Shown here: piece by piece, positions 1-7,296 of the stretch
Position numbering within the stretch: the first letter of the stretch is position 1
Layout: each line of letters starts with the position of its first letter
Assembly: GCA_934463165.1 (NCBI GenBank)
Contig: CAKSJG010000041.1
Location: forward strand, 1 to 10,062
DNA from: an uncultured Clostridia bacterium
GTDB taxonomy: Bacteria > Bacillota > Clostridia > UMGS1810
Length of the DNA stretch: 10,062 bases
Reading direction: 5' to 3'
Notes under the pieces: generated by a model
The model's database searches: none
Told to the model about the DNA's origin: nothing
The model's input: only the letters and a program-made list of their open reading frames with translations
Made by a program: the position numbers and the translations under genes

Positions 1-1620
1 CGCGGAGCGGAAAATAAAAACGTAACCCTTACGGCAAAGATCACCGTAGGAGAGGCGAGCATAACCAAAGCATTTGACATCACGGTTATAAAGAGCGAGA
101 CTGACAGCGAGTATGCAGAGTATCTTGCGTCAACGCTTAAACTTAAAAGCAGATTTTTAACATCGTCAATATCTCTTGACGGAGAAAACCTGTCACCCGA
201 TGTTTCCGTTGTATGGAGCAGCAACAGGATTAAGGACGCAAAAGTTAACGGATTTAATCTTGAAGTAACACGACCGCTTTCAAATGACTTGCCGATTGTT
301 CTTACGGCAACGGTAAAGTATAACGATGCCGAAGTGTCGAAGGACTTTGATATGACGATAATAAGAAGCGAAGACAAAAACATTCTTATGGACAGAAAAG
401 TTCTTGAAGGTGATGTCGAAGCGAGAAAAGCTGTTGATGAAAATTTGGATACTGTCTGGAGTGTAAAAAACAAAACGGTAGTTTATGATATGGCAAGCGA
501 TAGAATTGTATCCGGAATGACTGTCATACCGACATACGGTGACATATCGGATATGGATATATATATATCAGCCGATAACAGCGTATGGACAAAAATAAAA
601 TCGGGAATATCATGCACTGCGGATAAATTAAATTATATCACTTATTCTCCAAGCGTATACGGCAGATATCTGAAAATTGATTTTAACGGTTCCGTATCGG
701 CTGTTAATTTCCTTGCGGCATATTCATATATCAATTCCGAATCTGACGATGTATTTGCATCTGTTACTGTTCCCGAAAGGGCAACGTCAGACTTTGATAT
801 AGCAGAGAATATATCCGGCAATCCGATCACATGGAAATCGTCGTCGGATGCAATTACCGTAAGCGGAGGCAGAGCAATTGTCAGAGCAAAAACAAGCGGA
901 ATAAACGTAACTCTCACCGCTAATGTCACCGCAGGCGGCATCGATTACACAAAATCATATGTAGTGTATGTTCCCGGTACGGGTTCATCCGGCGGTGGAG
1001 GCGGCTCCGGCAGCGGTTCAAAGAAGAACACCGGCGGCAGCGTGATAACCGCGCCGATTATAAATAACGAAAGCACAAATGCAAACGATAAATTTAAAGA
1101 TCTTGATTCCGTTTCATGGGCAAAAAAATATATAAATTACCTTGCCGACAAAAACATAGTAAGCGGAAAAACGGACGGATATTATTATCCGAACGATAAT
1201 ATCAAAAGAGAAGAGATTGCAAAAATTCTTGTTCTTGCGTTTGATATCGGTGCAAATCCCGAAACGAGTGTAAGCTTTAGCGATGTGCCGTCCGGCAGCT
1301 GGTTTGAAAGCTATGTCGCATCTCTTGTATCATCCGGCGGAGCAAACGGAGTGGGCGGCGGCTCGTTCGGAGTCGGAAGCTTCATAACACGTCAGGATGC
1401 ATTCAAGATGCTTGCATCCGTTCTGAAGCTCGATCAGACAGACACGTCAGAAACAAGCTTCGGCGATGATTCCGATATTTCGGCATATGCAAGAGGGGCA
1501 ATAAACGCGCTTTATGCAAAGGGAATAATAAACGGAGATACATCGGGCAAAGTCAACCCCAAAGCGAATATCACAAGAGCGGAAGCAGCAAAGATAATTT
1601 GCCTTGCAATCGGCATTTGA
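1..1620 (+). CDS. SLH-anchored cell-surface protein with aBig and discoidin-like domains, 5' partial
   Basis: The frame is open from the first base and ends at TGA 1618-1620, giving 539 residues without an N-terminus; the TTG at 289 is internal, because the repeat structure runs through it. In window numbering, residues 1-34, 35-125 and 251-326 are related Ig-like repeats of the atrophied bacterial Ig type (a V-W-S-S strand, then VTLTA-type and TKSFDITV-type strands). Residues 129-241 resemble an F5/8 type C (discoidin) sugar-binding domain. Residues 324-348 are a Gly/Ser-rich linker. Three S-layer homology repeats follow at about 364-416, 424-477 and 485-539, each with the ITR/IKR-EE/AA signature, and the protein ends directly after the third. 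SLH repeats anchor proteins non-covalently to pyruvylated wall polymers, so this is an exported surface protein. The missing N-terminus should hold a signal peptide and perhaps a catalytic domain such as a polysaccharide lyase or glycosidase; that is inference. The next gene starts 61 bases downstream, so co-transcription is possible. Confidence 0.93.
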   Translation, partial: RGAENKNVTLTAKITVGEASITKAFDITVIKSETDSEYAEYLASTLKLKSRFLTSSISLDGENLSPDVSVVWSSNRIKDAKVNGFNLEVTRPLSNDLPIVLTATVKYNDAEVSKDFDMTIIRSEDKNILMDRKVLEGDVEARKAVDENLDTVWSVKNKTVVYDMASDRIVSGMTVIPTYGDISDMDIYISADNSVWTKIKSGISCTADKLNYITYSPSVYGRYLKIDFNGSVSAVNFLAAYSYINSESDDVFASVTVPERATSDFDIAENISGNPITWKSSSDAITVSGGRAIVRAKTSGINVTLTANVTAGGIDYTKSYVVYVPGTGSSGGGGGSGSGSKKNTGGSVITAPIINNESTNANDKFKDLDSVSWAKKYINYLADKNIVSGKTDGYYYPNDNIKREEIAKILVLAFDIGANPETSVSFSDVPSGSWFESYVASLVSSGGANGVGGGSFGVGSFITRQDAFKMLASVLKLDQTDTSETSFGDDSDISAYARGAINALYAKGIINGDTSGKVNPKANITRAEAAKIICLAIGI

Positions 1621-1636
1621 AGAGTAATTTTATGAA

Positions 1637-1657
1637 ATATAATGAACATCATTATAT
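1637..1657. repeat. Perfect 9-bp palindromic hairpin between the two surface-protein genes
   Basis: ATATAATGA (1637-1645), loop ACA, TCATTATAT (1649-1657). It lies 9 bases before the ribosome site of the next gene. The stem is AT-rich and has no T-tract, so it is not a standard terminator. It could be an operator or an mRNA processing or stability element. A TATAAT inside the left arm (1638-1643) has only a poorly spaced TTGAAG (15 bp) upstream, so a promoter here is doubtful. Confidence 0.45.
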
Positions 1658-1681
1658 ATAAATTTTAGGAGGAAGATAAAC

Positions 1682-3637
1682 ATGTTAAAAAAGAAAATTT
1701 TCATCCCGGTTCTCACATTAATTTTTGTATTTTCGTGCCTTTCGGGCACAGCGGTATTTGCCGATGAAGGAGCTTTTCCTAAGGCAACCGCAGCATATGG
1801 ATATACTTTTGAAGATCAGAACGTAGGTGAAGATGTAAATGTTTTTTTCAGCAAAAAACCGAAAGTAAAAGCAGATCCGAATGATAATCAAAATAAGGTG
1901 ATTTACTGTGACGGCACCGCATATAGTGATTATTCATCAATGGGTGATTTTAAGTTATCCGGTAATACGGTTATACAATTTGATTTTTATCAGGAAAAGT
2001 ATATTAAAACAGACGCTTTGGTCAGGGCAGAATTATCATATGATTCAGGGCGTGATCCAAAGAACAAAGCATGGTTAAATCTTATGATTCCGCAATCGGA
2101 AACAACTGCAAAAATTAACAATTTTATTGTAAATGTTGCTGCCGGTAAGTGGTATACCGTAAAATATGTTGTTGATTATAACGTTTTTAAAGTATATTCT
2201 TACATATCCGAAAAGGGCAATGAACCGTCTTACATCGGAGAGAGTAATTGGAGCTACAAAGACTACACAGCAATGTATAAGTTTCAGATTGTAGGCAGTG
2301 CTCAGGGTTCAACGGAAAAAAATTCCATTTACATCGATAATCTGTTTTTGAATTCATATTCCGGCATTTCGGAACAGATTAAGGCATGCACTACAGCTGA
2401 CAATGTTATTCAGACAATAGAATTTTACCGTTCAAACAAGCTTATAACAACAGGCTTTAATCTTCTTTCAGAAGATGATAAAGCAGCTGTTGCAGCAAAA
2501 ATTTTATCGGATAAAAATACTTATACTGATGACGCGTCTGTGATTACGGCTTTAAATAATCTTGTTTCGGCATACGGTGACGGATCGACACTTTATTACA
2601 AATGGAATTTCAATGAGAGCAAATCGCTTAATGACTATGTTAACGGAACGGAATTTATGATGGGCAATAAATCAAATAACGGTGAAGGTACCGTAACGCT
2701 TGTTGCAGATACCGTGAACCCGGGAAAAACGGTTGCAAAGATAGATTTCAGTAAGCCCGGCGAGAAGCTTACGAATACTACGGCATTAAAAAATGATTTA
2801 TTGAATATAAAATACGTTGTATATGATATTACGGCACGTAAAGACGGTGATAAACAAGTAATATTTCAAACAAGAAATACAGCTGAATCGAGAAACAATT
2901 TATTGACAATTTTTACGAATGATACATCATGGGGAACCTACAAAAGCGTGTACAGCATAGACGGCAAGTCCATAAAGCAGTATAGGTTAAACAATTCAGT
3001 ATGGGAACAGCATAATGTTCCTTCAACCGTATCTTTATTTTATGGAAATGATATTCGTTTGAACCACATCGATGACGAGGATAATAAATACGGTAACCTT
3101 TATGTTAACTCCTTAGAAGTTAAAGGCTATGAGGATTTCTATACCGAAATTAATAATGCAACCGAGTCGAATGTGCTCAAAGTTGTTGACGCGTTCAAAG
3201 ATATGCATGTGATAACTCTCCCGACAGCTTATGCTTCAATGGATGATAATGCTAAAACCGAGCTTGCAGCCGCTCTCAAATCAAAAACATGGACATCCGA
3301 CGATGAAGTTATAACATTTATTTCATGTGAGCTTTCGGATAATGAACTTGTTGCAATATCCGATGTTACGGAAGATAACACTTTAAAATCCGCTGAGTTT
3401 GCAATTAATAAAGACGGTATCACAGCATCCGGTGCAATTGCCGTATTTGCAAGCTACGGTGATGATAACACACTCATAGGCGTTTCAACAAAGGATGTAA
3501 CCTCCGATTTTGCAAAATACAGTGTTGTAAGCGTATCGGATATAAATCTTGATGTGACAGGTGCGGCTAAGATTAAATATATGTTAATCAGCGATCTTGA
3601 AAGTCTTATGCCTATCACAGCAAGCTTAACAAAATAA
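1682..3637 (+). CDS. Secreted multidomain protein with two lectin-like modules and a duplicated helical module
   Basis: The ATG at 1682 follows a perfect AGGAGGA (1667-1673). Residues 1-27 are a signal peptide: a KKK start, a hydrophobic core and a VFA|DE cleavage site. The mature protein appears to be built from modules. Residues about 35-225 look like a concanavalin/LamG-type beta-sandwich ending in a YIDNLFL strand. Residues 231-297 are helical. Residues about 304-482 are a second sandwich, starting YYKWNFNE and ending in an LYVNSLEV strand. Residues 488-548 are a second copy of the helical module. Residues about 553-651 form a C-terminal Ig-like module ending in a KIKYMLISDLESLMPI pattern, a style seen at the C-termini of secreted clostridial carbohydrate-active proteins. 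No catalytic signature, SLH repeat or LPXTG sorting signal is visible, so retention at the cell is unexplained. It is probably a glycan-binding or scaffold-like partner of the preceding SLH protein. The exact family is not recognised; export is near certain, the binding role is inferred. Confidence 0.88.
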   Translation: MLKKKIFIPVLTLIFVFSCLSGTAVFADEGAFPKATAAYGYTFEDQNVGEDVNVFFSKKPKVKADPNDNQNKVIYCDGTAYSDYSSMGDFKLSGNTVIQFDFYQEKYIKTDALVRAELSYDSGRDPKNKAWLNLMIPQSETTAKINNFIVNVAAGKWYTVKYVVDYNVFKVYSYISEKGNEPSYIGESNWSYKDYTAMYKFQIVGSAQGSTEKNSIYIDNLFLNSYSGISEQIKACTTADNVIQTIEFYRSNKLITTGFNLLSEDDKAAVAAKILSDKNTYTDDASVITALNNLVSAYGDGSTLYYKWNFNESKSLNDYVNGTEFMMGNKSNNGEGTVTLVADTVNPGKTVAKIDFSKPGEKLTNTTALKNDLLNIKYVVYDITARKDGDKQVIFQTRNTAESRNNLLTIFTNDTSWGTYKSVYSIDGKSIKQYRLNNSVWEQHNVPSTVSLFYGNDIRLNHIDDEDNKYGNLYVNSLEVKGYEDFYTEINNATESNVLKVVDAFKDMHVITLPTAYASMDDNAKTELAAALKSKTWTSDDEVITFISCELSDNELVAISDVTEDNTLKSAEFAINKDGITASGAIAVFASYGDDNTLIGVSTKDVTSDFAKYSVVSVSDINLDVTGAAKIKYMLISDLESLMPITASLTK

Positions 3638-3680
3638 TGCCTGATAAACCTGCTTTTGTAAAAGGGCATATATTTAACCC

Positions 3681-3711
3681 GCAAACGACTGCATATTTTG
3701 CAGTCGTTTGC
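3681..3711 (+). terminator. 13-bp perfect hairpin after the secreted protein gene; terminator or attenuator
   Basis: GCAAACGACTGCA (3681-3693) pairs perfectly with TGCAGTCGTTTGC (3699-3711) around a 5-base loop. It starts 43 bases after the stop codon and ends 42 bases before the next ATG. The following bases (AATTTGCAAATT) are AT-rich but lack a proper T-run, so termination may be partial. No good promoter is visible between the hairpin and the next gene, which suggests the glycosidase gene is read through it at reduced level. Confidence 0.6.
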
Positions 3712-3753
3712 AATTTGCAAATTAGATAAATTTATACGAGGTGATGTTTAAAA

Positions 3754-6063
3754 ATGAAAAGTCCGTTAATTCCAATGCTGGCAATAACAGGAAGACCGAC
3801 CAAAGAAAAAATTGAAAATTTTATGCATGGGTTGATTCAAAACGGTATTGAACAGGTGATGTTATATCCGCGTTCGGGCTGTGAACTTGACTATTTAAGC
3901 GATGAATGGTTTTCGGTAATAGGTCAATTTATAGAAATTGCAGAAAAGCTTGACATGTGTGTGTGGATATATGATGAGTTTAACTGGCCTTCCGGTGATG
4001 CCGGCGGGCTTGTAACAAAACACGAAAAATTCCGCTTAAAATCAATTACCGTCAAAGGAGAGCACATCGGTAAAATAACAACATATTCCGATTACAATAT
4101 CGATTTGTTCGGTGAAAAATTTTTCCCCGATCTTTTGTCGGAAGATGCGGTTGATTATTTTATCGAATTGACGCATAAGGAATATTACAGACGGTTTAAA
4201 AAATATTTCGGCAATATAATAAAAGGCATTTTTACCGATGAACCTTCAATAAGCTACTGCTGTACTCCGGATTCAATACCGTATTATGATGGAATTGAAG
4301 ATGACTATAAAAAATATTATAAACGCGATTTTAATACCGATTTACGCGATTCATACGAATTTTTTACAGAGTACTCTTATAATGTAATTGCAAAGCGCTT
4401 TAAAAATTGTTATGTAAAAAAAGTGAAAAATTGGTGTGAAAAACATAATATATTTTTAACCGGCCACCTTATATATGATGATGAACCTTTTACTTCCACA
4501 AGAAATAACGGCAATCTTTTGGAAAATCTTTCGGAATTTTCGATTCCGGGAATAGACAATATATATACTGACTTTGAAGAAAAAACATTGCTGACACTTT
4601 TTGGCAGTGCAGAGTATGCAAGCGGCGAAAACGGCTCAATGATTGAGCTTTTTGCTCTCGGACCGTGTGATATGTCATACAGCACTAAGCTTTGTATGAT
4701 TTATCTGGCGTCTTGCTTTAAAATTGATCATTATTATCTTGCTGTGTCGCATCTCGATATGCGCGGAAATACAAAAATCAGCGACTATTTTAATGATTTT
4801 TCAACAAGTCAGCCCGATTTCGGCGGCAACAAAATACTTGCAAGAGAAGCTGAAATTGCAGCAAATTATGCAAAAAAAGATTTTGTGCCCGATGTATATA
4901 TCCGTTATCCGTCCGATATTTGTGCAAAAAATATTTTGACTGATTTTAATACAGATCCGTTTGTAAATATAGTAAATACGCTTTCTAAAAATCAGATACA
5001 GTGGAAATATGCGCTTAAAAGTGATAATTGCAATGACATACCTCTTATAGATTTTAACGAAAGAATGGAATATGTATACGGAGATATGATCACAGATAAT
5101 CCGCAGGATATAATATCCAAACTGAATATTAAACACGTCGTTACCGACGCGGACGGCAATATTCCCGACGGATTGTTTGTCAGAAAATATGATGACGGCA
5201 CGGTAATTATAATTAATTTGTACGGCAAGGCATCGGATTATGTGATAAACGGTCAAAAAATATATCTTGACAAACATGGTATTTATACATCGGATGCGGT
5301 TCGAAATAAGTATATGACTGATGCGGAAAGAAAAAATATAACAAATGATTTTTCTTTGGAATATGTTAATGATAATGTGATACGTGCAATGTATATCAAC
5401 GGAGAGAGCAATGCGGAAATTTGTTCCGACGATAAAATGCCGGTTAGGTTTGCTGTGCGAAACGACGCGGAGGCTTACATTTCTGACAGTAGAATTATAT
5501 GTAAAAATAATGCCGAAAAGCTTCCTGACGGTTTGAAGAATTTGTATAAGATTTCGGATCGGTATACCTTGCATGAAGGAACGAATGTTTTGAAATCGTC
5601 GGATGACTATAAATACCTTCCGAGTGTTTTTATAACAGGAAACTTTTCCGTTCGGATAACATCCGGAAAAATTTGCAATTTGAAGCTTTATGAAAGAAAA
5701 ATAACTTATTCATGCGGAGATTATTTTAATGATTATGGTAAAATTGAGTATACAGCATTTCTGAAGGTTCCGAATAATGCAAAATTTGTTGAAATAAAAG
5801 GTACGGGTCTTTATACATCTGTTTATATGAACGGAGAAAATATAGGTGAAAAGATATGCACACCCTATATTTATGAAGTACCTTCACAGCTTTACAATAA
5901 AGAGGTAGAATTAAAAATAGTGCAGTGCTCAAGTATTGCACCGATATTCGGTGATACAAAATATTTTGACGATCATTCTGAAACGGCAAAATGGAAAGGT
6001 ACTCCCAATACTCAAAATATAAAATTCGGATTCTCTGAAATAAACTGGATTTTTGACATATAA
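3754..6063 (+). CDS. Cytoplasmic glycoside hydrolase-like protein, GH106 (alpha-L-rhamnosidase)-like
   Basis: The ATG follows GAGGTGA (3738-3744) at good spacing. There is no signal peptide or membrane segment, so the protein should act in the cytoplasm on imported oligosaccharides. The N-terminal half reads as a TIM barrel: WIYDEFNWPSGDAGG at residues 71-85 is a motif of the GH106-like glycosidase group, TDEPSI at 161-166 is a typical strand-end acid cluster, and IELFALG at 297-303 followed by a long helix and an HYYLAVSHLDMRG strand matches the E-x-F-x-x-G block of these enzymes. E164 and E298 are candidate catalytic acids. Residues about 664-727 form a galactose-binding-like sandwich (VEIKG, VYMNGENIG). 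At 769 residues it is shorter than typical GH106 enzymes of roughly 900-1100. GH106 members remove alpha-L-rhamnose, which would suit rhamnogalacturonan degradation together with the neighbouring esterase. The superfamily is well supported; family and substrate are inferred. The 3' end carries one unit of a tandem duplication. Confidence 0.85.
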   Translation: MKSPLIPMLAITGRPTKEKIENFMHGLIQNGIEQVMLYPRSGCELDYLSDEWFSVIGQFIEIAEKLDMCVWIYDEFNWPSGDAGGLVTKHEKFRLKSITVKGEHIGKITTYSDYNIDLFGEKFFPDLLSEDAVDYFIELTHKEYYRRFKKYFGNIIKGIFTDEPSISYCCTPDSIPYYDGIEDDYKKYYKRDFNTDLRDSYEFFTEYSYNVIAKRFKNCYVKKVKNWCEKHNIFLTGHLIYDDEPFTSTRNNGNLLENLSEFSIPGIDNIYTDFEEKTLLTLFGSAEYASGENGSMIELFALGPCDMSYSTKLCMIYLASCFKIDHYYLAVSHLDMRGNTKISDYFNDFSTSQPDFGGNKILAREAEIAANYAKKDFVPDVYIRYPSDICAKNILTDFNTDPFVNIVNTLSKNQIQWKYALKSDNCNDIPLIDFNERMEYVYGDMITDNPQDIISKLNIKHVVTDADGNIPDGLFVRKYDDGTVIIINLYGKASDYVINGQKIYLDKHGIYTSDAVRNKYMTDAERKNITNDFSLEYVNDNVIRAMYINGESNAEICSDDKMPVRFAVRNDAEAYISDSRIICKNNAEKLPDGLKNLYKISDRYTLHEGTNVLKSSDDYKYLPSVFITGNFSVRITSGKICNLKLYERKITYSCGDYFNDYGKIEYTAFLKVPNNAKFVEIKGTGLYTSVYMNGENIGEKICTPYIYEVPSQLYNKEVELKIVQCSSIAPIFGDTKYFDDHSETAKWKGTPNTQNIKFGFSEINWIFDI

Positions 6064-6109
6064 AAATTTTGTCTGAAATAAACCGGATTTTTGATATATA
6101 AAAATTTTG
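6034..6109 (+). repeat. 38-bp tandem duplication across the stop codon of the glycosidase gene
   Basis: The unit at 6034-6071 is repeated directly at 6072-6109 with 36 of 38 bases identical; the two differences are T/C changes (AACTGG/AACCGG and GACATA/GATATA). The first copy encodes the last residues and the TAA stop (6061-6063). The second is untranslated. The unit length is not a multiple of three, but the stop in the first copy shields the protein from the duplication. Confidence 0.95.
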
Positions 6110-6138
6110 AATGATATATTTTTTGTCAATTATCGGTC

Positions 6139-6167
6139 TTGACTTTTTGTCATATATGTAGTAATAT
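6139..6167 (+). promoter_or_regulatory. Candidate sigma-70-type promoter far upstream of the SGNH esterase gene
   Basis: TTGACT (6139-6144), a 17-bp spacer and TAATAT (6162-6167). The octamer TTTTGTCA occurs at 6121-6128 and again at 6145-6152, 24 bp apart, overlapping the start of the spacer. Initiation would be near 6174, leaving an unusually long leader of about 370 bases before the esterase ATG. The same -35 doubles as one arm of a weak terminator-like stem, so the call is not certain. Confidence 0.5.
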
Positions 6168-6267
6168 TTGTATGTTTAAATATTAAATTAATTATTTGTT
6201 TATTCACCGTACGGAATTTGACACGTAAATGAAATCATAAAATTACATGTGCATTGTTAATGACCGC

Positions 6268-6350
6268 GTAGGGGCGGAAAAATTTCCTGCATAATATTGC
6301 GTATCGTTTTTATAATTTGCATACGGAACGCTGTGGGGCACGCTGCCTAC
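6268..6350. repeat. Remnant of a GTAGGGGCGG-type intergenic repeat
   Basis: GTAGGGGCGG (6268-6277) and CGCTGCCTAC (6341-6350) are imperfect inverted ends about 83 bases apart. Both are locally GC-rich in an AT-rich gap. Ends of this kind resemble dispersed intergenic repeats found in many clostridial genomes. The assignment rests on recalled pattern similarity, and only one copy is visible here. Confidence 0.4.
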
Positions 6351-6357
6351 AAATAAA

Positions 6358-6386
6358 TTGACAGGTATATTTTTAATTTATAAATT
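6358..6386 (+). promoter_or_regulatory. Candidate promoter nearer to the SGNH esterase gene
   Basis: TTGACA (6358-6363), a 17-bp spacer and TAAATT (6381-6386). The -35 is consensus and the -10 matches four of six bases. Initiation near 6393 would give a leader of about 150 bases. It lies directly after the repeat remnant, so repeat insertion may have shaped the promoter context. Confidence 0.4.
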
Positions 6387-6484
6387 GGTTTAAACGTGAA
6401 TTTTCAATAAGACTCTATTTAACAATTAATTACAAAACTGCACTGAATAATCAAAATAGTACTGTTAAACGCAAGAAACATAAT

Positions 6485-6516
6485 TCCGAATTACGCATAC
6501 CGAATTCCGAATTAAA
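6485..6516. repeat. Short CCGAATT repeats upstream of the esterase ribosome site
   Basis: CCGAATT occurs three times within 32 bases, partly in tandem, just before the AT-rich stretch leading to the ribosome site. It is low-complexity spacer of unknown role. Confidence 0.5.
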
Positions 6517-6541
6517 TTAAATTCATTAAGGAGAGATAAAA

Positions 6542-7183
6542 ATGGCAACAAAAATTTTATTTCAGGGAGATTCAATAACCGATTGCGGCAGAAATACCGA
6601 AAACGGCAGCAGGCTTTCCATAGGTCAGGGCTATGCCGCTATTTGCTGCGCGGAGCTTATGAACAGATTTCCGAAGGAATACGAAATAACAAACCGTGCT
6701 GTAAGCGGGAGCAGAATAGTAGATACATATTGCAATATAAAATGCAACTGCTGGAATTTAAATCCCGATATTTTAAGTATTCTCATCGGTGTAAATGATG
6801 TATGGCATGAGATATCGCCTGAAAAAAACGGCGTTGATGTTAAAAGATATGAAAATCTGTACAGGATGATAATCGAAGAAACAAAAGAAAGATTTCCGAA
6901 TATTAAAATGATTATTATGGAGCCGTTTGTTTTGAAGTCACACGCAACCGAAGAACATTGGGAAGAGTTTAGATCTGAGGTTAAGCTGCGAGCGGATGTT
7001 GCCAAAAAGGCAGCGGAAGAATACGGCCTTATATTTATTCCTCTTCAGGATAAATTTGATAAAGCGGCGCAGGCAATAAATGACGCGTCATACTATCTTG
7101 CAGATGGTGTTCACCCGACTCCGGCAGGTCACAGAATTATTGCCGATGCATGGCTTGATGCATTCTACAAAAATTTAAGATAA
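6542..7183 (+). CDS. SGNH/GDSL-family hydrolase, probable carbohydrate esterase
   Basis: The ATG follows AAGGAGA (6528-6534) with 7-base spacing. All SGNH blocks are present: GDSITD at residues 9-14 (nucleophile S11), AVSGSR with oxyanion G56, GVND at 83-86 (N85), and DGVHPTPAGH at 188-197 (D188 and H191 completing the triad). The 213-residue length is normal for a single-domain member. There is no signal peptide, so it should be cytoplasmic. The family includes acetylxylan and rhamnogalacturonan acetylesterases as well as lysophospholipases. Next to a GH106-like enzyme, removing acetyl groups from imported oligosaccharides is the most likely job, but the substrate is inferred. Several cysteines (C35, C36, C64, C68, C70) are unusual; C64-C70 lie in the loop before the central strand. 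The gene may have its own promoter, given the long gap upstream. Confidence 0.92.
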   Translation: MATKILFQGDSITDCGRNTENGSRLSIGQGYAAICCAELMNRFPKEYEITNRAVSGSRIVDTYCNIKCNCWNLNPDILSILIGVNDVWHEISPEKNGVDVKRYENLYRMIIEETKERFPNIKMIIMEPFVLKSHATEEHWEEFRSEVKLRADVAKKAAEEYGLIFIPLQDKFDKAAQAINDASYYLADGVHPTPAGHRIIADAWLDAFYKNLR

Positions 7184-7201
7184 TATAATTATCGTTATCC
7201 T

Positions 7202-7247
7202 AAAGCTGTAAATACCTTGTTTGACAACAATCGGTATTTGCAGCTTT
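7202..7247 (+). terminator. Terminator of the SGNH esterase gene
   Basis: AAAGCTGTAAATACC (7202-7216) pairs with GGTATTTGCAGCTTT (7233-7247) over 15 bp with one G-U pair. An inner TTGTT/AACAA stem (7217-7221 and 7226-7230) extends it. It begins 18 bases after the stop and ends in a short T-run. With no start codon nearby, a terminator is the simplest reading. Confidence 0.75.
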
Positions 7248-7254
7248 TGTCATA

Positions 7255-7292
7255 AAAAACGTGCTTCGATTTTTAAATCAAAACACGTTTTT
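7255..7292 (-). terminator. Bidirectional terminator between convergent genes, serving the minus-strand enzyme gene
   Basis: AAAAACGTG (7255-7263) pairs with CACGTTTTT (7284-7292). An inner GATTT/AAATC stem (7268-7272 and 7275-7279) can form as well. The A-run on one arm and the T-run on the other give a U-tract in either direction. It lies 4 bases beyond the minus-strand stop and backs up the plus-strand hairpin just before it. Confidence 0.75.
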
Positions 7293-7296
7293 ACAA

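Larger units (their letters stand above)
6064..6541. other. 478-base non-coding gap between the glycosidase and esterase genes
   Basis: No convincing gene is present. Frames in this stretch are short and lack ribosome sites; one 15-codon frame at 6247 only reflects the repeat remnant. The gap holds the second unit of the tandem duplication, two candidate plus-strand promoters (6139-6167 and 6358-6386), a GTAGGGGCGG-type repeat remnant (6268-6350), and short CCGAATT repeats next to the esterase ribosome site. No strong terminator for the glycosidase gene is visible; the nearest is a weak 5-bp stem GTCAA/TTGAC (6125-6143) followed by five T. Confidence 0.7.

Noticed and set aside
289..291. TTG at 289 as the start of the SLH protein
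   Set aside because: The frame is open to the left edge, and the Ig-like repeat before 289 is continuous with the sequence after it; the gene is cut by the window.
4801..5574. 257-codon minus-strand open frame inside the glycosidase gene
   Set aside because: It is antisense to a well-supported glycosidase, its translation is low-complexity (Ile, Tyr, Phe rich) with no recognisable domain, and it has no ribosome site.
6218..6243. TTGACA near 6218 as a promoter
   Set aside because: The only acceptable -10 (TAAAAT, 6238-6243) is 14 bases away, too close for a standard promoter.
6247..6294. 15-codon frame in the 478-base gap
   Set aside because: It has no ribosome site and arises from the GC-rich repeat remnant.
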